DNA of 64,000 nucleotides. Source: Luzula sylvatica. Its lineage: Eukaryota; Streptophyta; Magnoliopsida; Poales; Juncaceae. Location: the NCBI GenBank assembly GCA_946800325.1, contig OX326956.1:74659087-74723086 (forward strand), given 5' to 3'. Under the pieces are notes generated by a model. It was not told where the DNA came from. It made no database searches and worked only from the letters and a program-made list of their open reading frames with translations. The translations under genes and the position numbers were made by a program. How positions within the stretch are numbered: the first letter of the stretch is position 1; each line of letters starts with the position of its first letter. This document shows positions 1 through 11,162 of the stretch, one piece after another.

Positions 1-2
1 AA

Positions 3-1366
3 AGATACGATACAAATGATCTTAAAAAATGTTGTTTGAACTCCTCAAAGCGTTAAAATCTTGTTTTGAATCGAAAAACAAACTTTCTTAGTGTTTGTGA
101 AATTTGGTGAAAAGTTATGTACTAATAGATACGATACAAATGATCTAAAAACACGTTATTTGAACTCCTCAAAGCGTTAAAATCTAGTTTTGAATCGAAA
201 AACAAACTTTCTTAGTGTTTGTGAAATTTGGTGAAAAGTTATGTAATAAAAGATACGATACAAATGATCTAAAAACATGTTATTTGAACTCCACAACGCG
301 TTGAAATCATGTTTTGAATCGAAAAACAAACTTTCTTAGTGTTTGCGAAATTTGGTGAAAAGTTATGTAGTAAAAGATACGATACAAATGATCTAAAAAC
401 ATGTTATTTGAACTCCTCAAAGCGTTCAAATCTTGTTTTGAATCGAAAAACAAACTTTCTTAGTGTTTGTGAAATTTGGTGAAAAGTTATGTAGTAAAAG
501 ATACGATACAAATGATCTAAAAACATGTTATTTGAACTCCTCAAAGCGTTAAAATCTTGTTTTGAATCGAAAAACAAACTTTCTTAGAGTTTGTGAAATT
601 TGGTGAAAAGTTATGTACTAATAGATACGATACAAATGATCTAAAAACACGTTATTTGAACTCCTCAAAACGTTAAAATCTAGTTTTGATTCGAAAAACA
701 AACTTTCTTAATGTTTGTGAAATTTGGTGAAAAGTTATGTACTAAAAGATACGATACAAATGATCTAAAAACACGTTATTTGAACTCCACAATGCGTTAA
801 AATCTTGTTTTGAATCGAAAAACAAACTTTCTTAGTGTTTGTGAAATTTGGTGAAAAGTTATGTAGTAAAAGATACGTTACAAATGACCTAAAAACATGT
901 TATTTGAACTCCTCAAAGCGTTAAAATCTTGTTTTGAATCGAAAAACAAACTTTCTTAGTGTTTGTGAAATTTGGTGAAAAGTTATGTACTAAAAGATAC
1001 GATACAAATGATCTAAAAACATGTTATTTGAACTACTCAAAGCGTTAAAATCTTGTTTTGAATCGAAAAACAAACTTTCTTAGTGTTTGCGAAATTTGGT
1101 GAAAAGTTATGTACTAAAAGATACGATACAAATGATCTAAAAACACGTTATTTGAACTCCTCAAAGCGTTAAAATCTAGTTTTGAATCGAAAAACAAACT
1201 TTCTTAGTGTTTGTGAAATTTGGTGAAAAGTTATGTACTAAAAGATACGATACAAATGATCTAAAAACATGTTATTTGAACTCCACAACGCGTTAAAATC
1301 TTGTTTTGAATCGAAAAACAAACTTTCTTAGTGTCTGTGAAATTTGGTGAAAAATTATGTATTAAA
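3..1366 (+). repeat. HOR module 1, 11 monomers (1,364 bp)
   Basis: It begins with the marker monomer carrying CTTAAAAAATGTTG in place of CTAAAAACATGTTA. The order then runs ACACG/CTAG type, CCACAACGCGTTGAAATCATG/GCG type, two ACATG types (the second with CTTAGAGTTTG), ACACG/CTAG, ACACG with CCACAATGCG, two ACATG types, ACACG/CTAG, and a closing CCACAACGCG/GTCTGTG monomer with AAAAATTATG. It looks like an eight-monomer core (compare 15,503-16,494) with three extra monomers inserted. Confidence 0.8.
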
Positions 1367-2730
1367 AGATACGATACAAATGATCTTAAAAAATGTTGTT
1401 TGAACTCCTCAAAGCGTTAAAATCTTGTTTTGAATCGAAAAACAAACTTTCTTAGTGTTTGTAAAATTTGGTGAAAAGTTATGTACTAATAGATACGATA
1501 CAAATGATCTAAAAACACGTTATTTGAACTCCTCAAAGCGTTAAAATCTAGTTTTGAATCGAAAAACAAACTTTCTTAGTGTTTGTGAAATTTGGTGAAA
1601 AGTTATGTACTAAAAGATACGATACAAATGATCTAAAAACATGTTATTTGAACTCCACAACGCGTTAAAATCTTGTTTTGAATCGCAAAACAAACTTTCT
1701 TTGTGTTTGTGAAATTTGGTGAAAAGTTATGTAGTAAAAGATACGATACAAATGATCAAAAAACATGTTATTTGAACTTCTCAAAGCGTTAAAATCTTGT
1801 TTTGAATCGAAAAACAAACTTTCTTAGTGTGTGTGAAATTTGGTGAAAAGTTATGTACTAAAAGATACGATACAAATGATCTAAAAACATGTTATTTGAA
1901 CTCCACAAAGCGTTAAAATCTTGTTTTGAATCGAAAAACAAACTTTCTTAGTGTTTGCGAAATTTGGTGAAAAGTTATGTACTAATAGATATGATACAAA
2001 TGATCTAAAAACACGTTATTTGAACTCCTCAAAGCGTTAAAATCTAGTTTTGAATCGAAAAACAAACTTTCTTAGTGTTTGTGAAATTTGGTGAAAAGTT
2101 ATGTAATAAAGGATACGATACAAATGATCTAAAAACATGTTATTTGAACTCCACAACGCGTTGAAATCATGTTTTGAATCGAAAAACAAACTTTCTTAGT
2201 GTTTGCGAAATTTGGTGAAAAGTTATGTAGTAAAAGATACGATACAAATGATCTAAAAACATGTTATTTGAACTCCTCAAAGCGTTAAAATCTTGTTTTG
2301 AATCAAATAACAAACTTTCTTAGTGTTTGTGAAATTCGGTGAAAAGTTATGTACTAAAAGATACGATACAAATGATCTAAAAACATGTTATTTGAACTCC
2401 TCAAAGCGTTAAAATCTTGTTTTGAATCGAAAAACAAACTTTCTTAGTGTTTGCGAAATTTGGTGAAAAGTTATGTACTAAAAGATACGATACAAATGAT
2501 CTAAAAACACGTTATTTGAACTCCTCAAAGCGTTAAAATCTAGTTTTGAATCGAAAAACAAACTTTCTTAGTGTTTGTGAAATTTGGTGAAAAGTTATGT
2601 ACTAAAAGATACGATACAAATGATCTAAAAACATGTTATTTGAACTCCACAACGCGTTAAAATCTTGTTTTGAATCGAAAAACAAACTTTCTTAGTGTCT
2701 GTGAAATTTGGTGAAAAATTATGTAGTAAA
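1367..2730 (+). repeat. HOR module 2, 11 monomers (1,364 bp)
   Basis: It starts with the CTTAAAAAATG marker and ends with the same CCACAACGCG/GTCTGTG/AAAAATTATG monomer as module 1. The inside differs: the monomer at 1,739 carries GATCAAAAAACATG, CTTCTC and GTGTGTG, and the monomer at 2,235 carries GAATCAAATAAC. The equal length to module 1 is therefore not a simple one-to-one duplication. Only the first monomer and the tail line up well. Confidence 0.7.
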
Positions 2731-4962
2731 AGATACGATACAAATGATCTTAAAAAATGTTGTTTGAACTCCTCAAAGCGTTGAAATCTTGTTTTGAATC
2801 GAAAAACAAACTTTCTTAGTGTTTGTGAAATTTGGTGAAAAGTTATGTACTAATATATACGATACAAATGATCTAAAAACACGTTATTTGAACTCCTCAA
2901 AGCGTTAATATCTAGTTTTGAATCGGAAAACAAACTTTCTTAGTGTTTGTGAAATTTGGTGAAAAGTTATGTACTAAAAGATACGATACAAATGATCTAA
3001 AAACATGTTATTTGAACTCCACAAAGCGTTAAAATCTTGTTTTGAATCGAAAAACAAACTTTCTTAGTGTTTGCGAAATTTGGTGAAAAGTTATGTAGTA
3101 AACGATACGATACAAATGATCTAAAAACATCTTATTTGAACTCCTCAAAACGTTCAAATCTGGTTTTGAATCGAAAAACAAACTTTCTTAGTGTTTGTGA
3201 AATTTGGTGAAAAGTTATGTACTAAAAGATACGATACAAATGATCTAAAAACACGTTATTTGAACTCCTCAAAGCGTTAAAATCTGGTTTTGAATCGAAA
3301 AACAAACTTTCTAAGTGTTTGTGAAATTTGGTGAAAAGTTATGTAGTAAAAGATACGATACAAATGATCTAAAAACATGTTATTTGAACTCCACAAAGCG
3401 TTAAAATCTTGTTTTGAATCGAAAAACAAACTTTCTTAGTGTTTGCGAAATTTGGTGAAAACTTATGTAGTAAACGATACGATACAAATGATCTAAAAAC
3501 ATGTTATTTGAACTCCTCAAAGCGTTCAAATCTTGTTTTGAATCGAAAAACAAACTTTCTTAGTGTTTGTGAAATTTGGTGAAAAGTTATGTACTAAAAG
3601 ATACGATACAAATGATCTAAAAACACGTTATTTGAACTCCTCAAAGCGTTAAAATCTGGTTTTGAATCGAAAAACAAACTTTCTTAGTGTTTGTGAACTT
3701 TGGTGAAAAGTTATGTACTAAAAGATATGATACAAATGATCTAAAAACATGTTATTTGAACTCCTCAAAGCGTTAAAATCTTGTTTTGAATCGAAAAACA
3801 AACTTTCTTAGTGTTTGTGAAATTTGGTGAAAAGTTATGTAGTAATAGATACAATACAAATAATCTAAAAACATGTTATTTGAACTCCTCAAAGCGTTCA
3901 AATCTTGTTTTGAATCGAAAAACAAACTTTCTTAGTGTTTGTGAAATTTGGTGAAAAGTTATGTACTAAAAGATACGATACAAATGATCAAAAAACATGT
4001 TATTTGAACTCCTCAAAGCGTTAAAATCTGGTTTTGAATCGAAAAACAAACTTTCTTAGTGTGTGTGAAATTTGGTGAAAAGTTATGTACTAAAAGATAC
4101 GATACAAATGATCTAAAAACATGTTATTTGAACTCCACTACGCGTTAAAATCTTGTTTTGAATCGAAAAACAAACTTTCTTAGTGTCTGTGAAATTTGGT
4201 GAAAAATTATGTAGTAAAAGATACGATACAAATGATCTAAAAACACGTTATTTGAACTCCTCAAAGCGTTAAAATCTTGTTTTGAATCGGAAAACAAACT
4301 TTCTTAGTGTTTGTGAAATTTGGTGAAAAGTTATGTAATAAAAGATACGATACAAATGATCTAAAAACATGTTATTTGAACTCCACAACGCGTTAAAATC
4401 ATGTTTTGAATCGAAAAACAAACTTTCTTAGTGTTTGCGAAATTTGGTGAAAAGTTATGTAGTAAACGATACGATACAAATGATCTAAAAACATGTTATT
4501 TGAACTCCTCAAAGCGTTAAAATCTTGTTTTGAATCAAATAACAAACTTTCTTAGTGTTTGTGAAATTTGGTGAAAAGTTATGTACTAAAAGATACGATA
4601 CAAATGATCTAAAAACATGTTATTTGAACTCCTCAAAGCGTTAAAATCTTGTTTTGAATCGAAAAACAAACTTTCTTAGTGTTTGCGAAATTTGGTGAAA
4701 AGTTATGTACTAAAAGATACGATACAAATGATCTAAAAACACGTTATTTGAACTCCTCAAAGCGTTAAAATTTTGTTTTGAATCGAAAAACAAACTTTCT
4801 TAGTGTTTGCGAAATTTGGTGAAAAGTTATGTACTAAAAGATACGATACAAATGATCTGAAAACATGTTATTTGAACTCCACAACGCGTTAAAATCTTGT
4901 TTTGAATCGAAAAACAAACTTTCTTAGTGTCTGTGAAATTTGGTGAAAAATTATGTAATAAA
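2731..4962 (+). repeat. HOR module 3, 18 monomers (2,232 bp)
   Basis: It opens with the CTTAAAAAATG marker, then a monomer starting ATATACG. It contains a trimer rhythm (CCACAAAGCG/GCG/AAACG, then TTCAAATC, then ACACG/CTGG) from about 2,979 to 3,722. After that come AGATATGATAC, AGATACAATAC, GATCAAAAAAC, CCACTACGCG and GAATCAAATAAC types, and a closing GTCTGTG/AAAAATTATG monomer. It reappears at 11,163-13,394. Confidence 0.8.
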
Positions 4963-7070
4963 AGATACGATACAAATGATCTTAAAAAATGTTGTTTGAA
5001 CTCCTCAAAGCGTTAAAATCTTGTTTTGAATCGAAAAAGAAACTTTCTTAGTGTTTGTGAAATTTGGTGAAAAGTTATGTACTAATAGATACGATACAAA
5101 TGATCTAAAAACACGTTATTTGAACTCCTCAAAGCGTTAAAATCTAGTTTTGAATCGAAAAACAAACTTTCTTAGTGTTTGTGAAATTTGGTGAAAAGTT
5201 ATGTACTAATATATATGATACAAATGATCTAAAAACACGTTATTTGAACTCCTCAAAGCGTTAAAATCTAGTTTTGAATCGAAAAACAAACTTTCTTAGT
5301 GTTTGTGAAATTTGGTGAAAAGTTATGTACTAAAAGATACGATACAAATGATCTAAAAACATGTTATTTGAACTCCACAAAGCGTTAAAATCTTGTTTTG
5401 AATCGAAAAACAAACTTTCTTAGTGTTTGCGAAATTTGGTGAAAAGTTATGTAGTAAACGATACGATACAAATGATCTAAAAACATGTTATTTGAACTCC
5501 TCAAAGCGTTAAAATCTGGTTTTGAATCGAAAAACAAACTTTCTTAGTGTTTGTGAAATTTGGTGAAAAGTTATGTAGTAAAAGATACGATACAAATGAT
5601 CTAAAAACATGTTATTTGAACTCCACAAAGCGTTAAAATCTTGTTTTGAATCGAAAAACAAACTTTCTTAGTGTTTGCGAAATTTGGTGAAAAGTTATGT
5701 AGTAAACGATACGATACAAATGATCTAAAAACATGTTATTTGAACTCCTCAAAGCGTTAAAATCTTGTTTTGAATCGAAAAACAAACTTTCTTAGTGTTT
5801 GTGAAATTTGGTGAAAAGTTATGTACTAAAAGATACGATACAAATGATCTAAAAACACGTTATTTGAACTCCTCAAAGCGTTAAAATCTGGTTTTGAATC
5901 GAAAAACAAACTTTCTTAGTGTTTGTGAAATTTGGTGAAAAGTTATGTAGTAAAAGATACGATACAAATGATCTAAAAACATGTTATTTGAACTCCACAA
6001 AGCGTTAAAATCTTGTTTTGAATCGAAAAACAAACTTTCTTAGTGTTTGCGAAATTTGGTGAAAAGTTATGTAGTAAACGATACGATACAAATGATCTAA
6101 AAACATGTTATTTGAACTCCTCAAAGCGTTCAAATCTTGTTTTGAATCGAAAAACAAACTTTCTTAGTGTTTGTGAAATTTGGTGAAAAGTTATGTACTA
6201 AAAGATACGATACAAATGATCTAAAAACACGTTATTTGAACTCCTCAAAGCGTTAAAATCTGGTTTTGAATCGAAAAACAAACTTTCTTAGTGTTTGTGA
6301 ACTTTGGTGAAAAGTTATGTACTAAAAGATATGATACAAATGATCTAAAAACATGTTATTTGAACTCCTCAAAGCGTTAAAATCTTGTTTTGAATCGAAA
6401 AACAAACTTTCTTAGTGTTTGTGAAATTTGGTGAAAAGTTATGTAGTAATAGATACAATACAAATAATCTAAAAACATGTTATTTGAACTCCGCAAAGCG
6501 TTAAAATCTGGTTTTGAATCGAAAAACAAACTTTCTTAGTGTTTGTGAACTTTGGTGAAAAGTTATGTACTAAAAGATATGATACAAATGATCTAAAAAC
6601 ATGTTATTTGAACTCCTCAAAGCGTTAAAATCTTGTTTTGAATCGAAAAACAAACTTTCTTAGTGTTTGTGAAATTTGGTGAAAAGTTATGTAGTAATAG
6701 ATACAATACAAATAATCTAAAAACATGTTATTTGAACTCCTCAAAGCGTTCAAATCTTGTTTTGAATCGAAAAACAAACTTTCTTAGTGTTTGTGAAATT
6801 TGGTGAAAAGTTATGTACTAAAAGATACGATACAAATGATCAAAAAACATGTTATTTGAACTCCTCAAAGCGTTAAAATCTGGTTTTGAATCGAAAAACA
6901 AACTTTCTTAGTGTTTGTGAAATTTGGTGAAAAGTTATGTAGTAAAAGATTGGATACAAATGATCTAAAAACATGTTATTTGAACTCCACAACGCGTTAA
7001 AATCTTGTTTTGAATCGAAAAACAAACTTTCTTAGTGTCTGTGAAATTTGGTGAAAAATTATGTAGTAAA
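4963..7070 (+). repeat. HOR module 4, 17 monomers (2,108 bp)
   Basis: It begins at a CTTAAAAAATG marker with AAAAAGAAAC in the core. Two ACACG/CTAG monomers follow, then repeated CCACAAAGCG/GCG/AAACG trimers (5,335-6,326), and a dimer of AGATATGATAC and AGATACAATAC types repeated at 6,327 and 6,575. It ends with the GTCTGTG/AAAAATTATG monomer. The near-identical counterpart is 13,395-15,502, offset 8,432 bp. Confidence 0.8.
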
Positions 7071-9178
7071 AGATACGATACAAATGATCTTAAAAAATGT
7101 TGTTTGAACTCCTCAAAGCGTTAAAATCTTGTTTTGAATCGAAAAACAAACTTTCTTAGTGTTTGTGAAATTTGGTGAAAAGTTATGTACTAATAGATAC
7201 GATACAAATGATCTAAAAACACGTTATTTGAACTCCTCAAAGCGTTAAAATCTAGTTTTGAATCGAAAAACAAACTTTCTTAGTGTTTGTGAAATTTGGT
7301 GAAAAGTTATGTAATAAAAGATACGATACAAATGATCTAAAAACATGTTATTTGAACTCCACAACGCGTTGAAATCATGTTTTGAATCGAAAAACAAACT
7401 TTCTTAGTGTTTGCGAAATTTGGTGAAAAGTTATGTAGTAAAAGATACGATACAAATGATCTGAAAACATGTTATTTGAACTCCTCAAAGTGTTAAAATC
7501 TTGTTTTGAATCGAAAAACAAACTTTCTTAGTGTTTGTGAAATTTGGTGAAAAGTTATGTAGTAAAAGATACGATACAAATGATCTAAAAACATGTTATT
7601 TGAACTCCTCAAAGCGTTAAAATCTTGTTTTGAATCGAAAAACAAACTTTCTTAGAGTTTGTGAAATTTGGTGAAAAGTTATGTACTAAAAGATACGATA
7701 CAAATGTTCTAAAAACATGTTATTTGAACTCCTCAAAGCGTTAAAATCTTGTTTTCAATCGAAAAACAAACTTTCTTAGTGTTTGCGTAATTTGGTGAAA
7801 AGTTATGTACTAAAAGATACGATACAAATGATCTAAAAACACGTTATTTGAACTCCTCAAAGCGTTAAAATCTAGTTTTGAATCGAAAAACAAACTTTCT
7901 TAGTGTTTGTGAAATTTGGTGAAAAGTTATGTACTAAAAGATACGATACAAATGATCTAAAAACATGTTATTTTAACTCCACAACGCGTTAAAATCTTGT
8001 TTTGAATCGAAAAACAAACTTTCTTAGTGTTTGTGAACTTTGGTGAAAAATTATGTACTAAAAGATATGATACAAATGATCTAAAAACATGTTATTTGAA
8101 CTCCTCAAAGCGTTAAAATCTTGTTTTGAATCGAAAAACAAACTTTCTTAGTGTTTGTGAAATTTGGTGAAAAGTTATGTAGTAATAGATACAATACAAA
8201 TAATCTAAAAACATGTTATTTGAACTCCTCAAAGCGTTCAAATCTTGTTTTGAATCGAAAAACAAACTTTCTTAGTGTTTGTGAAATTTGGTGAAAAGTT
8301 ATGTACTAAAAGATACGATACAAATGATCTAAAAACATGTTATTTGAACTCCACTACGCGTTAAAATCTTGTTTTGAATCGAAAAACAAACTTTCTTAGT
8401 GTCTGTGAAATTTGGTGAAAAATTATGTAGTAAAAGATACGATACAAATGATCTAAAAACACGTTATTTGAACTCCTCAAAGCGTTAAAATCTTGTTTTG
8501 AATCGAAAAACAAACTTTCTTAGTGTTTGTGAAATTTGGTGAAAAGTTATGTAATAAAAGATACGATACAAATGATCTAAAAATATGTTATTTGAACTCC
8601 ACAACGCGTTAAAATCATGTTTTGAATCGAAAAACAAACTTTCTTAGTGTTTGCGAAATTTGGTGAAAAGTTATGTAGTAAACGATACGATAAAAATGAT
8701 CTAAAAACATGTTATTTGAACTCCTCAAAGCGTTAAAATCTTGTTTTGAATCAAATAACAAACTTTCTTAGTGTTTGTGAAATTTGGTGAAAAGTTATGT
8801 ACTAAAAGATACGATACAAATGATCTAAAAACATGTTATTTGAACTCCTCAAAGCGTTAAAATCTTGTTTTGAATCGAAAAACAAACTTTCTTAGTGTTT
8901 GCGAAATTTGGTGAAAAGTTATGTACTAAAAGATACGATACAAATGATCTAAAAACACGTTATTTGAACTCCTCAAAGCGTTAAAATCTTGTTTTGAATC
9001 GAAAAACAAACTTTCTTAGTGTTTGCGAAATTTGGTGAAAAGTTATGTACTAAAAGATACGATACAAATGATCTGAAAACATGTTATTTGAACTCCACAA
9101 CGCGTTAAAATCTTGTTTTGAATCGAAAAACAAACTTTCTTAGTGTCTGTGAAATTTGGTGAAAAATTATGTAGTAAA
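7071..9178 (+). repeat. HOR module 5, 17 monomers (2,108 bp), composite
   Basis: The first eight monomers (7,071-8,062) follow the eight-monomer order of 15,503-16,494, including the rare CAAATGTTCT change at 7,701. The rest (8,063-9,178) follows 3,723-4,962 but lacks the GATCAAAAAAC monomer found there at 3,971. The join lies inside the monomer starting at 7,939, which begins as a CCACAACGCG type and finishes with GAACTTTGG. It reads as a recombinant between two module types. Confidence 0.7.
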
Positions 9179-9430
9179 AGATACGATACAAATGATCTTA
9201 AAAAATGTTGTTTGAACTCCTCAAAGCGTTAAAATCTTGTTTTGAATCGAAAAACAAACTTTCTTAGTGTTTGTGAAATTTGGTGAAAAGTTATGTACTA
9301 ATAGATACGATACAAATGATCTAAAAACACGTTATTTGAACTCCTCAAAGCGTTAAAATCTAGTTTTGAATCGAAAAACAAACTTTCTTAGTGTTTGTGA
9401 AATTTGGTGAAAAGTTATGTACTAAAAGAT
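8311..9430 (+). repeat. Local duplication of 4,095-5,214 (offset 4,216 bp, 34 monomers)
   Basis: It starts with the rare CCACTACGCG monomer seen also at 4,095 and 12,527. It then follows the same order through GAATCAAATAAC, GCG, ACACG/GCG, GATCTGAAAAC/GTCTGTG, marker and ACACG/CTAG before the two diverge. With the 8,432-bp repeat, this gives three copies of the CCACTACGCG-to-marker segment. Confidence 0.7.
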
Positions 9431-10294
9431 ACGATACAAATGATCTAAAAACATGTTATTTGAACTCCACAACGCGTTAAAATCTTGTTTTGAATCGAAA
9501 AACAAACTTTCTTAGTGTTTGTGAAATTTGGTGAAAAGTTATGTAGTAAAAGATACGATACAAATGATCAAAAAACATGTTATTTGAACTTCTCAAAGCG
9601 TTAAAATCTTGTTTTGAATCGAAAAACAAACTTTCTTAGTGTGTGTGAAATTTGGTGAAAAGTTATGTACTAAAAGATACGATACAAATGATCTAAAAAC
9701 ATGTTATTTGAACTCCACAAAGCGTTAAAATCTTGTTTTGAATCGAAAAACAAACTTTCTTAGTGTTTGCGAAATTTGGTGAAAAGTTATGTAGTAAACG
9801 ATACGATACAAATGATCTAAAAACATGTTATTTGAACTCCTCAAAGCGTTCAAATCTTGTTTTGAATCGAAAAACAAACTTTCTTAGTGTTTGTGAAATT
9901 TGGTGAAAAGTTATGTACTAAAAGATACGATACAAATGATCTAAAAACACGTTATTTGAACTCCTCAAAGCGTTAAAATCTGGTTTTGAATCGAAAAACA
10001 AACTTTCTTAGTGTTTGTGAACTTTGGTGAAAAGTTATGTACTAAAAGATACGATACAAATGATCAAAAAACATGTTATTTGAACTCCTCAAAGCGTTAA
10101 AATCTGGTTTTGAATCGAAAAACAAACTTTCTTAGTGTTTGTGAAATTTGGTGAAAAGTTATGTACTAAAAGATAGGATACAAATGATCTAAAAACATGT
10201 TATTTGAACTCCACAACGCGTTAAAATCTTGTTTTGAATCGAAAAACAAACTTTCTTAGTGTCTGTGAAATTTGGTGAAAAATTATGTAGTAAA
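9179..10294 (+). repeat. HOR module 6, 9 monomers (1,116 bp)
   Basis: It opens with the CTTAAAAAATG marker. The next monomers repeat the order at 1,491-1,862, including the GATCAAAAAACATG/CTTCTC/GTGTGTG monomer (9,551 versus 1,739, offset 7,812 bp = 63 monomers). Then come CCACAAAGCG/GCG/AAACG, TTCAAATC, ACACG/CTGG, GATCAAAAAAC/CTGG and AGATAGGATAC with GTCTGTG. Confidence 0.7.
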
Positions 10295-11162
10295 AGATAC
10301 GATACAAATGATCTTAAAAAATGTTGTTTGAACTCCTCAAAGCGTTAAAATCTTGTTTTGAATCGAAAAACAAACTTTCTTAGTGTTTGCGAAATTTGGT
10401 GAAAAGTTATGTACTAATAGATACGATACAAATGATCTAAAAACACGTTATTTGAACTCCTCAAAGCGTTAAAATCTAGTTTTGAATCGAAAAACAAACT
10501 TTCTTAGTGTTTGTGAAATTTGGTGAAAAGTTATGTAATAAAGGATACGATACAAATGATCTAGAAACATGTTATTTGAACTTCACAACGCGTTGAAATC
10601 ATGTTTTGAATCGAAAAACAAACTTTCTTAGTGTTTGCGAAATTTGGTGAAAAGTTATGTAGTAAAAGATACGATACAAATGATCTAAAAACATGTTATT
10701 TGAACTCCTCAAAGCGTTAAAATCTAGTTTTGAATCAAATAACAAACTTTCTTAGTGTTTGTGAAATTTCGTGAAAAGTTATGTACTAAAAGATACGATA
10801 CAAATGATCTAAAAACATGTTATTTGAACTCCTCAAAGCGTTAAAATCTTGTTTTGAATCGAAAAACAAACTTTCTTAGTGTTTGCGAATTTTGGTGAAA
10901 AGTTATGTACTAAAAGATACGATACAAATGATCTAAAAACACGTTATTTGAACTCCTCAAAGCGTTAAAATCAAGTTTTGAATCGAAAAACAAACTTTCT
11001 TAGTGTTTGTGAAATTTGGTGAAAAGTTATGTACTAAAAGATACGATACAAATGATCTAAAAACATGTTATTTGAACTCCACAACGCGTTAAAATCTTGT
11101 TTTGAATCGAAAAACAAACTTTTTTAGTGTCTGTGAAATTTGGTGAAAAATTATGTAGTAAA
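10295..11162 (+). repeat. HOR module 7, 7 monomers (868 bp), shortest form
   Basis: This is the most compact module: marker, ACACG/CTAG/GTAAT, CCAC-type GTTGAAATCATG/GCG, GAATCAAATAAC, ACATG/GCG, ACACG/CAAG, and CCACAACGCG/GTCTGTG/AAAAATTATG. The same succession can be picked out in the longer modules, so it may be close to the basic higher-order unit. Confidence 0.75.

Larger units (their letters stand above)
1950..8029 (+). repeat. Segmental duplication copy 1, about 6.1 kb (49 monomers)
   Basis: It pairs with 10,382-16,461 at an exact offset of 8,432 bp (68 x 124). Shared marks include AAGGATACG (2,111/10,543), ATATACG (2,855/11,287), AGATACAATAC (3,847/12,279), GATCTGAAAAC (4,859/13,291) and CAAATGTTCT (7,701/16,133). 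The left edge lies between a CCACAAAGCG monomer and one whose GTTTGCG tail is shared. The right edge lies between CCACAACGCG, which is shared, and GAACTTTGG, which is not. Confidence 0.85.
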
